From positions 49,945 through 113,944 of the forward strand of contig DXMA01000008.1 in the NCBI GenBank assembly GCA_019414445.1: DNA of 64,000 nt. The letters are read 5' to 3'. Below are positions 24,567 to 33,957 of the stretch, piece after piece (position 1 is the first letter of the stretch; each line of letters opens with the position of its first letter). The translations under genes and the position numbers were made by a program. The notes below the pieces were generated by a model. The model was not told where the DNA came from and ran no database searches. It saw only the letters and a program-made list of their open reading frames with translations. Origin of the DNA: Collinsella sp. (GTDB taxonomy: Bacteria; Actinomycetota; Coriobacteriia; Coriobacteriales; Coriobacteriaceae).

Positions 24567-26527
24567 CCGCGCGCGAGCTTGTCGAATGTCCCGTTATCGT
24601 CGGAACGGCAGGACACGTCGACCACGGAAAGTCGGCCCTTATCGAGGCGCTGACCGGCAAAAATCCCGACCGTCTGGAGGTCGAACGGCGCCGAGGCATG
24701 ACCACTGAGCTCGGCTTTGGCGAGCTCGAGCTTCCCAGCGGCAAGCTTGTCGGCTTGGTCGACGTACCCGGGCATGCGCACTATCTGCGCGCCATGGTGC
24801 AGGGCGCCACCGGCGTGGACGTTGCGTTGCTGGCGGTTTCGGCCGTTGAGGGCGTGATGCCGCAGACCCGCGAGCACGTTCGGGTTCTGGAGCTGTTGGG
24901 TGTGACGCGCATGGTCGTCGCACTCACGATGCGCGATTTGGCCGACCACGAGATTGCCGCGCTGGCGGAGCTCGATGTCGAGGCGTTTCTGGACGGGACC
25001 GTGTTTGCGGGTGCCTCTATAGTGCCGGTGTCCTCCAAGACGGGCGAGGGCCTGGACGAGCTGCTTACGACGCTCGATAACACGGTTTGTTCGTGCTGGT
25101 CGGAGCATCTGGAGGCGACCGCTGGCTCGGGCGCCGCGCCCCGTCTTCCCATCGACCGTTGCTTTAGCATCCGCGGCACCGGAACCGTCGTGACGGGTAC
25201 GCTGCACGACGGTCCCGTTTCGGTTGGCGATGAGCTCGTTGCGCTGCCGTCGCAAACGCGCTGTCGCGTGCGCGGGGTGCAGGTTCACGGGGATACCCAG
25301 TGCGCGGTTCCCGGCCAGCGCGTCGCCCTGAACCTGGTGGGCGATGGCGTGGCGGGCCTCAAGCGCGGCGAGATGCTCGGCGTCGAGGGTCGCGTGGGCC
25401 AGACGCTGCGCTTTTTGATGCAACTGACATATGTGGGGCGCGATGGCGTGCGAGCCGGCGTTCTTGCTTCGGGTACACGCGTGCACGTTATGGCGGGCAC
25501 GGCTGAGGTGCTCGGCCGCATTATGCTTTTAGACGACGAGCCGCCTATTGCGGTCGGCGAGACGCGTGTGGTGCAGGTGCGCCTGGAACGGCCGCTGCCG
25601 TTGCGCGCCGGCGATCATGCCGTCATTCTGTCGTATTCGCCGATTTCGCTGCTTGGCGGCGGACGCGTCCTGCTATCGCGCTGTCGCCGCGCGCGGGTCC
25701 TGTCGGCGGGGGAGCGCGCGTTGTATGCGGCGCTTGAGTCCGGAGATGTCGCAGACGGCGTACACGCGTGGCTGGCGCTGCAAACGCTGCCTGTTGCTGC
25801 TGCCGGTGTTGCCGCAGCGCTCGATCTTGTTACCGGCGAGGTCGAGATCGTTTTGCGTGGGCTTGTGGACCAGGCTGCCGTGTGCGAGCTTGCTGCGGGC
25901 GGTGCGGTGCCCTACGCAGATGCCTCGGCTCTCGATGCTGCAATGGATGTGCTGGCTGCGGCCTTGTCCTCCATGCACGCGGCGGCTCCCAAGGAGATCG
26001 GCTTTACGTCCGGTGCGGTCGCGCACGCGGCTTGGCCGGGCGCCGGTAACGATGTCGCGATGGCACTTATTGCCGAGGGCTGTGCACGTGGCGTGTGCGC
26101 CGTCGACGGTGCCGAGGTGTTCGACCCGCATTCCGCCGCCGCGGCGATACGCGTGGTGCGCGAGGCTGGCCAGCGTATCGTGGCCCTGCTGGATGAGGCC
26201 GGTCTTAATGCGCCGACGCTGCCCGAGCTGGGACAGCAGTTGCAACTCGATCGCGACACCATGACGCGTGCGCTGCGCGAGCTTTCGCTCAACCACTCGA
26301 TCGTTAAGGTCGAGCACGACGTTGCCTTGTCCGCCGCCGCCGAGGCCCATGCGCGTGAGGTTGTTTTTGCGGCTATCGAGGCTGCCGGCGGCGCTACCAC
26401 CACGAGTGTATTGCGCGAGGCCTTGGGTGTGTCGCGCAAGCGAGCGATCAGCATCTTGGAGCACCTGGATGCCGTGCGCTTTACCGCACTCGACAAGGAT
26501 GCCGGCGGCCTAAGATCGCTGCGTTAG
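24563..26527 (+). CDS. selB: selenocysteine-specific elongation factor
   Basis: A 654-residue GTPase that carries Sec-tRNA(Sec) to UGA codons marked by a SECIS hairpin. G1 is GTAGHVDHGKSAL, the switch region MTTELGFGELELP, G3 DVPGHAHYL. The G4 motif, usually (N/T)KxD, reads TMRD, so its lysine is replaced by methionine, which is unusual. After the EF-Tu-like domains the C-terminal 250 residues are winged-helix repeats that bind SECIS, ending VLREALGVSRKRAISILEHLD. Start ATG 24563 overlaps selA by four bases. tRNA-Sec follows 72 bases later. Confidence 0.94.
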   Translation: MTARELVECPVIVGTAGHVDHGKSALIEALTGKNPDRLEVERRRGMTTELGFGELELPSGKLVGLVDVPGHAHYLRAMVQGATGVDVALLAVSAVEGVMPQTREHVRVLELLGVTRMVVALTMRDLADHEIAALAELDVEAFLDGTVFAGASIVPVSSKTGEGLDELLTTLDNTVCSCWSEHLEATAGSGAAPRLPIDRCFSIRGTGTVVTGTLHDGPVSVGDELVALPSQTRCRVRGVQVHGDTQCAVPGQRVALNLVGDGVAGLKRGEMLGVEGRVGQTLRFLMQLTYVGRDGVRAGVLASGTRVHVMAGTAEVLGRIMLLDDEPPIAVGETRVVQVRLERPLPLRAGDHAVILSYSPISLLGGGRVLLSRCRRARVLSAGERALYAALESGDVADGVHAWLALQTLPVAAAGVAAALDLVTGEVEIVLRGLVDQAAVCELAAGGAVPYADASALDAAMDVLAAALSSMHAAAPKEIGFTSGAVAHAAWPGAGNDVAMALIAEGCARGVCAVDGAEVFDPHSAAAAIRVVREAGQRIVALLDEAGLNAPTLPELGQQLQLDRDTMTRALRELSLNHSIVKVEHDVALSAAAEAHAREVVFAAIEAAGGATTTSVLREALGVSRKRAISILEHLDAVRFTALDKDAGGLRSLR

Positions 26528-26599
26528 GGGCTTTGCATCGCTGCCCTGGTCCTCCTTGCAGTTGCGGGCTGTTCGGTTTGGTAAAATACCGCCACGCTT

Positions 26600-26696
26600 G
26601 GGAACGGATGGGCTCCGGTGGGCCCCGCGGTCCTCAAAACCGTTGCGAGGCGTGCAAAACGTCTTGGATGTGTTCGATTCACATACGTTCCCGCCA
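26600..26696 (+). tRNA. selC: tRNA-Sec (anticodon TCA)
   Basis: Acceptor GGGAACG pairs with CGTTCCC, then G73 and an encoded CCA. The D-stem is six pairs (GGGCTC/GGGCCC) with a CGGT loop, as in selenocysteine tRNAs. The anticodon loop is CCTCAAA. The long extra arm pairs CGAGGCGT with ACGTCTTG. The T-arm is ATGTG-TTCGATT-CACAT. The position right after selB supports the call. The eighth acceptor pair would be G-A. Confidence 0.95.
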
Positions 26697-26708
26697 ACGT
26701 ATCTCGCC

Positions 26709-26749
26709 AAAACCACCACAAAGGTGCCTGTCCCCTTTGTGGTGGTTTT
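26709..26749. terminator. 16-bp stem terminator after tRNA-Sec
   Basis: AAAACCACCACAAAGG (26709-26724) and its complement (26734-26749), ending in TTTT. The loop carries CCTGTCC. It is symmetrical enough to work in both directions. Confidence 0.85.
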
Positions 26750-26958
26750 GAAACGTGCGGGAAACAGCTTCGAAACACGCAACTTGCACGTCAGGCGCTC
26801 AAAAACGCATCTACCTGCATCGTAATCAAAATGAAACATCCGCCCGCGGTCTTATTCGTAACTTTGCGGCAACAGTGCGATATTATCCATACTCGATAAA
26901 GCTCGCGGCGCATAGGGTGCCGCGACCGACACTTTTCTTTCCCATCATTGGAGGAAGC

Positions 26959-28314
26959 ATGAGCTACACGCAGAAAGTTCTCGACGAGCTCAAGGCCCGC
27001 TATCCCGAGCAGCCTGAGTTCATCCAGGCCGCGACCGAGATCCTCGGCACCATCCAGCCGGCGCTCGACGCCCACCCCGAGTACGAGGAGGCCGCCCTGC
27101 TTGAGCGCCTCGTCGAGCCCGAGCGCATCGTCATGTTCCGTGTTCCCTGGGTCGACGACCAGGGCAAGGTTCAGGTCAACCGCGGTTACCGCGTCGAGTT
27201 CAACTCTGCCATTGGACCCTACAAGGGCGGCCTGCGCTTTAATCCGACGGTCACCCTGGGCATGCTTAAGTTCCTGGGCCTGGAGCAGATCCTCAAGAAC
27301 AGCTTGACCACCCTTCCCATGGGCGGCGGCAAGGGCGGCTCCGACTTTGACCCCAAGGGCAAGTCCAACAACGAGATCATGCACTTCTGCCAGTCCTTCA
27401 TGACCGAGCTCTATCGCCACATTGGCCCCAACACCGACGTTCCCGCCGGCGACCTTGGCGTTGGCGGCCGCGAGGTTGCCTACATGTTCGGTCAGTACAA
27501 GCGCCTGACCAACGAGTGGACCGGCGTCCTCACTGGCAAGGGCCTCTCCTTTGGCGGCTCGCTCGCCCGTACCGAGGCCACCGGCTACGGCCTGGTCTAC
27601 TTTGTGGACGAGTACCTCAAGAGCCGCGGCGACTCCTTCGAGGGCAAGAACGTCGTCGTTCACGGTTCCGGCAACGTTGCTATCTATGCCGTCCAGAAGG
27701 TCGCGCAGCTCGGCGGCAAGGTGCTGGCCTGCTCCGACACCCACGGCTGGGTCGAGGATCCCGACGGCATCGACTACTCCGTGCTCGAGCACGTCTACAA
27801 CCAGAAGCGCTCCGGCCACGACAAGGGCGTCACGCTCGCCATGTACGTTGACGAGAAGCCCGGTGCCGTGTGGCACGAGGGCGACGGCCGCGGCGTGTGG
27901 CAGCTGCCCTGCGACATCGCCCTGCCCTGCGCCCGCGAGAACACGCTGCTGCTCGAGGACGCCCAGGCGCTCGTCGCCAACGGCTGCAAGGTGGTCGGCG
28001 AGGGCGCGAACATGCCCACGACCATCGAGGCCACGACCTACTTCCAAGAGAACGGCGTCGCCTTTATGCCCGGTAAGGCTGCCAACGCCGGCGGCGTGCT
28101 CGTGTCCGGCCTGGAGATGAGCCAGAACGCCGAGCACCTGTCCTGGACCTTCGAGGAGGTCGACGGCAAGCTCGAGCAGCTCATGCGCGGCATGTTCCAC
28201 AACGTGGACGACACCGCCAAGGAGTACGGCCAGGAGGGCAACTTTGTCATGGGCGCCAACATCGCCGGCTTCCTGAAGGTCGCCGACGCCATGCTCGCTC
28301 AGGGCGTCTGCTAA
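26959..28314 (+). CDS. gdhA: glutamate dehydrogenase (NADP-type, hexameric)
   Basis: A 451-residue cytosolic enzyme interconverting glutamate and 2-oxoglutarate plus ammonia. Family blocks are FRVPWVDDQGKVQVNRGYRV, the catalytic lysine segment LPMGGGKGGSDFDPKGKS, DVPAGDLGVGGREVAYMFGQY and the Rossmann segment VVVHGSGNVAIYAVQKVAQLGG. Length and blocks match the small hexameric type, commonly NADP-linked. ATG 26959 has GGAGGAAGC upstream. Monocistronic with a strong terminator. The long leader after tRNA-Sec (26750-26958) shows no other gene. Confidence 0.95.
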   Translation: MSYTQKVLDELKARYPEQPEFIQAATEILGTIQPALDAHPEYEEAALLERLVEPERIVMFRVPWVDDQGKVQVNRGYRVEFNSAIGPYKGGLRFNPTVTLGMLKFLGLEQILKNSLTTLPMGGGKGGSDFDPKGKSNNEIMHFCQSFMTELYRHIGPNTDVPAGDLGVGGREVAYMFGQYKRLTNEWTGVLTGKGLSFGGSLARTEATGYGLVYFVDEYLKSRGDSFEGKNVVVHGSGNVAIYAVQKVAQLGGKVLACSDTHGWVEDPDGIDYSVLEHVYNQKRSGHDKGVTLAMYVDEKPGAVWHEGDGRGVWQLPCDIALPCARENTLLLEDAQALVANGCKVVGEGANMPTTIEATTYFQENGVAFMPGKAANAGGVLVSGLEMSQNAEHLSWTFEEVDGKLEQLMRGMFHNVDDTAKEYGQEGNFVMGANIAGFLKVADAMLAQGVC

Positions 28315-28340
28315 GCCCAGCTCGACATAGCACCTGATGA

Positions 28341-28371
28341 GGCTCCCAGCATTTGTGCTGGGAGCCTTTTT
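28341..28371 (+). terminator. terminator after gdhA
   Basis: GGCTCCCAGCA and TGCTGGGAGCC with a TTTG loop, followed by TTTTT. Confidence 0.92.
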
Positions 28372-28434
28372 CTATGGTGGTGAGGGCCGTGCGCCCTCGT
28401 TTGGTACACTTAGGGGTACTGGACAAGTAAAGAG

Positions 28435-29349
28435 ATGGGGGAGAACGTGCTCAAGTTCGGTACCTACGTCCGTGTTGGAAACGCGGCCGAAGCCTATGAG
28501 CTCTTACAGAAGAACCGCAACAACAAGATTGTGGGCGGCGGCATCTGGATGCGCCTGGGTTCGCGTCGCGTGGCGACGGCGATTGACCTTTCGGCCTGCG
28601 GACTCGATCAGATCGAGGAGACCGAGACCGAGTTTCGCATCGGTGCCATGTGCACCCTACGCCAGCTCGAGCGCCATGCCGAGCTCAACGCGCTCGTCAA
28701 CAATGTCTTTGAGTTTGCCGTCCACGATATCGTGGGCGTGCAGCTGCGCAATACCGCCACGGTGGGCGGCAGCATCTACGGCCGCTTTGGCTTCTCGGAC
28801 GTGCTTTCGGCTTTTTTGGCACTCGATTCATACGTTAAGCTGACAGGTGCCGGCCGCGTGCCGCTCGCCGAGTTTGTGAACATGGGCTACGTGCGCGACG
28901 TGATCGAGCATGTTGTGGTCGTTAAACACGACTACCGCGCAAGCTACGAGGCCGTGCGCAAGGCCGCGACCGACTTCCCCTCGCTGAACGTCACCGCCGC
29001 CTGGTGGGACGGCTCCTGGCACGTCACCGTGGGTGCCCGCCCGCTGCGCGCGACCCTGCTGCGGGGCGAGGCATGCGGCCTGGTGAACGAGCAGCCTTCC
29101 GAGGACGAGCTGTGCGCCCTTGCCGCATCCGTGCGTACCCTGAGCTACGGCACCAACCTGTGGGGCTCGGCCGACTACCGCCGCCGCATCTCGGCCCCGC
29201 TGGCGATTCAGGCCGTGCGCCGCGCCGCCGGCATTGAGCTTTCGGCCGCGCTTGCCCGCGAGCTCGAGGGCGTGCAGATTCCCAAGCACGCCACGGACGA
29301 GTATTCCTGCCGCCGCGTGCCCGGCGTCGATTCTAGCGAGGTGCGCTAA
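28435..29349 (+). CDS. molybdenum hydroxylase FAD-binding subunit
   Basis: A 304-residue FAD subunit of the xanthine dehydrogenase family (CoxM/YgfM type), passing electrons between the iron-sulfur domain and an outside carrier. The FAD signature appears as KIVGGGIWMRLGSRRVATAIDLS near the N-terminus and the second FAD loop as LRNTATVGGSIYGRFGFSDVLSAFLALDS. The C-terminal CO-dehydrogenase flavoprotein-like domain follows. Start ATG 28435; GTG 28447 is an alternative with GGGGGAG before it. The stop TAA overlaps the start of the next gene, so both are one operon. Confidence 0.88.
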   Translation: MGENVLKFGTYVRVGNAAEAYELLQKNRNNKIVGGGIWMRLGSRRVATAIDLSACGLDQIEETETEFRIGAMCTLRQLERHAELNALVNNVFEFAVHDIVGVQLRNTATVGGSIYGRFGFSDVLSAFLALDSYVKLTGAGRVPLAEFVNMGYVRDVIEHVVVVKHDYRASYEAVRKAATDFPSLNVTAAWWDGSWHVTVGARPLRATLLRGEACGLVNEQPSEDELCALAASVRTLSYGTNLWGSADYRRRISAPLAIQAVRRAAGIELSAALARELEGVQIPKHATDEYSCRRVPGVDSSEVR

Positions 29350-32180
29350 TGGCTGCCAAACTCATCGATCTTTCTTTTACGCTCAACGGTCGCAAGGTCA
29401 AGGTTCAGATTGCCCCCGACACCATGCTCTTTGCGCTGCTGCGCGAGCAGGGCTGCGCGTCGGTACGCTGCGCCTGCGAAACCACCAACTGCGGCCTGTG
29501 CACGGTGTGGCTCGACGGCGACCCGGTGCTGAGCTGCTCGGTTCCCGCCGCGCGCGTCGAGGGCCGCTCCGTCACCACGCTCGAGGGCCTCAAGGCCGAG
29601 TCCGAGGCGCTCGCCCGCGCGATGGCTGCCGAAGGCGCCGAGCAGTGCGGTTTTTGCGCCCCCGGCCTCATCATGAACGTGCTGGCGCTCGCCCGCGCCG
29701 CCAAGGAGGACCCGACGCTCGTCGCCACGCGCGAGGAGCTCTCGCGCCAGCTCGCCGGCAATCTTTGCCGCTGCAGCGGCTACGAGAGCCAGCTGCGCGC
29801 CATCGTGCGCTTTCTCAACGAGTCCGGCGTGCAGGTGGGCTTTGAGATGCCCGAGCTGCCGGTCAACGACACCAGCTGCGACGGCGTCTCCTACAAGCAA
29901 ATCACCCACAAACAGCCCAAGAAGGACTCGAAGGCCCTGCTCGAGGGCCGTCCGGTCTACACGGGCGACCTGGTGCCCGCCGGCGCCCTGATCGTCAAGC
30001 TCAAGCGCAGCCCGTATGCCCGCGCCAAGATCCGCTCCATCGACACGTCGCGCGCCCTGAAGGTGCCCGGCGTGGTGGGCGTCTATACCTACGAGGACGT
30101 GCCCAAGCGTCGCTTTACCATCGCCGGTCAGAGCTATCCGCAGCCGAGTCCCTACGACCGTCTGATCCTCGAGAACCTCGTGCGCTACCAAAACGAAGAG
30201 GTGGCGATCGTCGCCGCCGAGACCGAGGAGGCCGCCGATAAGGCGCTCAAGCTCATCAAGGTCGACTACGAGGTGCTCGAGCCCCTGCTCGACTTTACCC
30301 AGGCGCTCGATAACGACATCGTGGTCCACCCCGAGGGCGACGTGACCTTCATGTTCCCGCAGGGCGGCGACGTTCCCCGTAACCTGGTGTGCAGCGGTAC
30401 CAGCGACTTTGGCGACCTGGACGAGGCCTTTGCCCAGAGCGACATCGTCTTTGAGCGCACCTACACCAGCCAGGCCACGCAGACCGCGCCCATGGAGACC
30501 TTCCGCGCCTTCGCGACGACCGACGCGTTCGGCCGCATCTCGGTGACCTCCTCCACGCAGGTGCCCTTCCACGTGCGCCGCATGGTCGCGCAGTCGCTCG
30601 ACATTCCGCAGTCGCAGGTGCAGGTTATCAAGCCGCGCATCGGCGGCGGCTTTGGCTCCAAGCAGACGGGCTGCTGTGAGATCTTCGTGGCGTTCGTGAC
30701 ACAGCAGACCGGCCGTCCGAGCTACTGCTGCTACACCCGCGAGGAGACCATCACCGCGGGCAACTCGCGCCATCAGATGCAGATGACCGTTAAGCTGGGC
30801 GCCATGAACGACGGCACCATCACGGCCATCGACCTGCATACGCTGTCCAACGCCGGCGCGTACGGCGAGCACGCCACCACGACCATCGGCCTTTCGGGCC
30901 ACAAGAGCCTGCCCATCTACAACCATGTGAAGGCGAGCCGCTTTAGGTGGGACGCCGTCTACACCAACACCAACCGCGGCGGCGCGTATCGCGGCTACGG
31001 TGCTACCCAGGGCCAGTTTGCCGTGGAGAGCGCCGTCAACGAGCTCGCCGACATGCTGCACATGGACCCTGCCGACCTGCGCCTTAAGAACATCGTGCGC
31101 GAGGGCGAGGTCATGCCGCAGTACTACAACGAGAAGCTCAACGCCTGCGCGCTCGACCGCTGCCTGCTGCGTGCGATGGACATGATCGGCTGGCGCGACA
31201 AGCCGCTGGCCGTGGACCTGGGCGACCGCGTGCGCGCCCTGGGCTGCGCGCTCACCATGCAGGGCTCGGGCATCTCCAACGTGGACATCGCCGGCATCGA
31301 CATGCGCCTGGAAGAGGACGGCTTTATTACGCTTTCGACCGGCGCCACCGATAACGGCATGGGCGTCGATACGATTCTGGCGCAGATTGCCGCCGAGGAG
31401 TTGGGCGTTGAAAGCTCGCTCATTGTGGTGCGCGGCGTGGATACCGACGTGTCGCCGTTCGACGCCGGCTCGTACGCGAGCTCCGGTACCTACGTGACGG
31501 GCCTGGCAGCCAAGAACGCCGCGACCGAGCTGCGCGAGAAGATTTGCGTCAAGGCCGCCCAGATGTGGGATGTGGACGCCGCCGACGTGGTCTTTGATGG
31601 CCAGTACGTGCGCCTGTCCGACGAGCGTGCCGCGCGCGAGCAGAACCGCTACCTCACGCTGCGCGACTTTGCCAACCTATGCGTCAAGAACATCGCGGGC
31701 GGCGACGCGCTCACCTCGCATGCCTCTGCCTGCCTGCCCGTTTCGCCTCCGCCGTTTATGGCCGGCATTGCCGAGGTCGAGGTCGACAAGGCCACCGGCA
31801 AGGTGACCGTGGTGGACTACGCGGCGGCTGTGGACTGCGGCACCGTGATCAACGAGGCGCTCGCGCGCGTCCAGGCCGAGGGCGGCATTGCCCAGGGTAT
31901 CGGTCATGCGCTCTACGAGATCGTCGAGCACGATGACCGTGGCCGCCTGCGCACCGGCAACTTTATGAGCTACAAGCTGCCCACGCGCCTGGATATCGGC
32001 AGCATTCGCGTGGCCTTTGAGCCGAGCTACGAGCCGACGGGTCCGTTTGGCGCCAAGTCGATCGGCGAGGTCGTCATCAACACGCCGCTCGCCGCCGTTG
32101 CCTCGGCCGTGGCACACGCTACCGGCCACCAGGTGCGCTCGCTGCCGATCACGCCCGAAAAGGCCCTGCTGGGGGAGTAG
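29349..32180 (+). CDS. molybdenum hydroxylase, fused [2Fe-2S] and Mo-cofactor subunit (XdhD-like)
   Basis: A 943-residue fusion. Residues 1-165 are the two [2Fe-2S] domains, with CASVRCACETTNCGLC and QCGFCAPGLIMN...NLCRCSGY. The rest is the molybdopterin domain, with KPRIGGGFGSKQTG, NRGGAYRGYGATQGQFAVE and near the end GPFGAKSIGEVV, which carries the catalytic glutamate. The two-gene layout (separate FAD subunit plus fused Fe-S/Mo subunit) is that of E. coli YgfM/XdhD. Proteins of this group are often selenium-dependent molybdenum hydroxylases acting on xanthine or other heterocycles. The selD-yedF-DUF3343 operon in the window fits that, but the substrate and Se dependence are inferred. Confidence 0.88.
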   Translation: MAAKLIDLSFTLNGRKVKVQIAPDTMLFALLREQGCASVRCACETTNCGLCTVWLDGDPVLSCSVPAARVEGRSVTTLEGLKAESEALARAMAAEGAEQCGFCAPGLIMNVLALARAAKEDPTLVATREELSRQLAGNLCRCSGYESQLRAIVRFLNESGVQVGFEMPELPVNDTSCDGVSYKQITHKQPKKDSKALLEGRPVYTGDLVPAGALIVKLKRSPYARAKIRSIDTSRALKVPGVVGVYTYEDVPKRRFTIAGQSYPQPSPYDRLILENLVRYQNEEVAIVAAETEEAADKALKLIKVDYEVLEPLLDFTQALDNDIVVHPEGDVTFMFPQGGDVPRNLVCSGTSDFGDLDEAFAQSDIVFERTYTSQATQTAPMETFRAFATTDAFGRISVTSSTQVPFHVRRMVAQSLDIPQSQVQVIKPRIGGGFGSKQTGCCEIFVAFVTQQTGRPSYCCYTREETITAGNSRHQMQMTVKLGAMNDGTITAIDLHTLSNAGAYGEHATTTIGLSGHKSLPIYNHVKASRFRWDAVYTNTNRGGAYRGYGATQGQFAVESAVNELADMLHMDPADLRLKNIVREGEVMPQYYNEKLNACALDRCLLRAMDMIGWRDKPLAVDLGDRVRALGCALTMQGSGISNVDIAGIDMRLEEDGFITLSTGATDNGMGVDTILAQIAAEELGVESSLIVVRGVDTDVSPFDAGSYASSGTYVTGLAAKNAATELREKICVKAAQMWDVDAADVVFDGQYVRLSDERAAREQNRYLTLRDFANLCVKNIAGGDALTSHASACLPVSPPPFMAGIAEVEVDKATGKVTVVDYAAAVDCGTVINEALARVQAEGGIAQGIGHALYEIVEHDDRGRLRTGNFMSYKLPTRLDIGSIRVAFEPSYEPTGPFGAKSIGEVVINTPLAAVASAVAHATGHQVRSLPITPEKALLGE

Positions 32181-32204
32181 CGGGTCGGCGAACAAGTCGT
32201 AATT

Positions 32205-32235
32205 GGCGGGGCGGGGCAACTCGCCCCGCCTTTCG
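32205..32235 (+). terminator. terminator after the Mo hydroxylase
   Basis: GGCGGGGC (32205-32212) pairs with GCCCCGCC (32223-32230), followed by TTT. Confidence 0.65.
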
Positions 32236-32320
32236 CACTCGTGGTGAGGTCGTGAGCCTGTAAAACGTGTGCGTGCGCTTGCCGTTCGTATCTGCTATCA
32301 TTCCTAATCTGTGCGCTCAT

Positions 32321-32404
32321 GCGGGCGTGGCGGAATTGGTAGACGCGCCAGATTTAGGTTCTGGTGGGATTCCCGTGAAGGTTCGAGTCCTTTCGCCCGC
32401 ACCA
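32321..32404 (+). tRNA. tRNA-Leu (anticodon TAG)
   Basis: Acceptor GCGGGCG/CGCCCGC, anticodon loop ATTTAGG, a class II extra arm (TGGGATTCCCGTG) and T-loop TTCGAGT. CCA is encoded. Confidence 0.97.
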
Positions 32405-32495
32405 ACGCATCTGCGTCGGCTTCGGCCGTCGCGACTCTTTGTTGCATAAAGGTACCAGCACCTCAGATAAGCTGGGCAGTATGAGGAGGAACGTG

Positions 32496-33794
32496 TTGAA
32501 CATCACCGCTTCTGACGTCAAGGACGCCAAGCTCACCGCTACGGTCACCATCCCGGCCGCCGACGTCGACGCCGCGATCAAGAAGGCCTACAAGGACACC
32601 GCCAAGAAGTACCGCTTCCCGGGCTTCCGCGCCGGCAAGGCTCCCCGTCCGGTCATCGACTCTGCTCTTGGCGCCGAGGCTACCCTCGCTCAGGCCACCA
32701 ACGACCTGATCGCCGCCAACGAGCCCGCCGTCCTCAACGAGCTGGACATCGTCCCCACCAAGAACGGTGACTACAAGGAGCTCGACCTCGCCAAGGATCA
32801 CGAGGACTACACCTACACCGTCGAGTTCTCCCTGCGTCCCGCCGCCGAGCTCTCCTCCTTCGACGCCGTCGAGATCGAGATGCCTCCCGCGGAGGTCACC
32901 GAGTCCGAGATCAACAACCAGGTCGAGATGCTTCTCAACTACCGTGCCACCTTCGAGGACGTCGAGGGTCGCGCCGTCGAGGCCGAGGACTACGTCACCG
33001 TCGACCTCAAGGCCGTCGAGAACGCCGATAACTTCGCCGCCGAGGGCCGTATGCTCATCGCCGGTAGCGACAGCAACCCCGCCGAGTTCAACGAGGCTCT
33101 GATCGGCACCAACGTTGACGACGTCAAGTTCGTCACCTGGACCGACGAGGCCGAGGAGGGCGAGGAGGCCGAGACCCACACCGTCGAGGTCACCGTCAAG
33201 GGCATCAAGGTCCGCAACACCCCCGAGCTCACCGACGAGCTCGTCAAGTCCGACTTTGGCTTCGACAGCATCGACGCTATGCGCGACGCCATCAAGATCG
33301 AGATCGAGCAGGACAAGGCTTCCCGCCTCCCGGCCGAGAAGGAGAACCGTTGCGTCTCCGCTCTCGCCGAGCGCCTGCAGCTCGACGAGATGGATGCCGA
33401 CTACGAGCAGTCCGTCTTTGAGGAGCTTGGCCAGAACTTCCTGTCCAACCTCGCTGCCCGCGGCATGACGCTGGACACCTGGCTGCCCGCTTCCGGCCTG
33501 ACCATGGAGCAGTTCATCGGCGACCTGCACAAGCAGGCCAACGACGTTGCCCGTGAGTCCCTGGCCCTCGACGCCCTCGCCCGCGAGCTCAAGATTGAGG
33601 TCACCGAGGACGACATCAATGCCGAGTTCGAGAAGGCCGGCGTCAAGGACGTCGAGGCTTCCAAGGCCGAGTTCATCGCCGATGGCCGCATGCCTGCCGT
33701 CCGTGAGTCTATCCGTCGCTCCAAGGCGGTCGACCACCTGGTCGAGAACGCCAAGGTGACCGAGGTCGACGAGACCGCCAAGGACGCCGAGTAA
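32496..33794 (+). CDS. tig: trigger factor (ribosome-bound chaperone, PPIase)
   Basis: A 432-residue acidic chaperone that meets nascent chains at the ribosome exit. The ribosome-binding loop GFRAGKAPRPVI (usually GFRxGKxP) is near residue 45; the FKBP-type domain, with EDYVTVDLKAVE and GSDSNPAEFNEALIG, covers the middle; the C-terminal helical arms complete it. The start is most likely TTG 32496, with AGGAGGA five bases upstream; GTG 32493 is too close and ATG 32481 would place the ribosome site inside the gene. It opens the classic tig-clpP-clpX order. Confidence 0.93.
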   Translation: MNITASDVKDAKLTATVTIPAADVDAAIKKAYKDTAKKYRFPGFRAGKAPRPVIDSALGAEATLAQATNDLIAANEPAVLNELDIVPTKNGDYKELDLAKDHEDYTYTVEFSLRPAAELSSFDAVEIEMPPAEVTESEINNQVEMLLNYRATFEDVEGRAVEAEDYVTVDLKAVENADNFAAEGRMLIAGSDSNPAEFNEALIGTNVDDVKFVTWTDEAEEGEEAETHTVEVTVKGIKVRNTPELTDELVKSDFGFDSIDAMRDAIKIEIEQDKASRLPAEKENRCVSALAERLQLDEMDADYEQSVFEELGQNFLSNLAARGMTLDTWLPASGLTMEQFIGDLHKQANDVARESLALDALARELKIEVTEDDINAEFEKAGVKDVEASKAEFIADGRMPAVRESIRRSKAVDHLVENAKVTEVDETAKDAE

Positions 33795-33870
33795 TTATCG
33801 CCACCTTGCCCGCGAGCGCATGCGTGCGCCCGTGATGGGGTAAAGTTATAAGCCGGTTATCCGGTTGCTT

Positions 33871-33915
33871 CGTACGGTGCCAGCCAATGCATAGCATGCG
33901 GGCACCGTACGTTTA
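33871..33915 (+). terminator. hairpin between tig and clpP
   Basis: CGTACGGTGCC (33871-33881) and its exact complement (33901-33911), followed by TTTAT. The T-run is weak, so it may attenuate rather than stop transcription into clpP. Confidence 0.6.
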
Positions 33916-33957
33916 TCTAGAACCAATTTGGTCCGCAAGAGAGAAATGGAGATGCGT

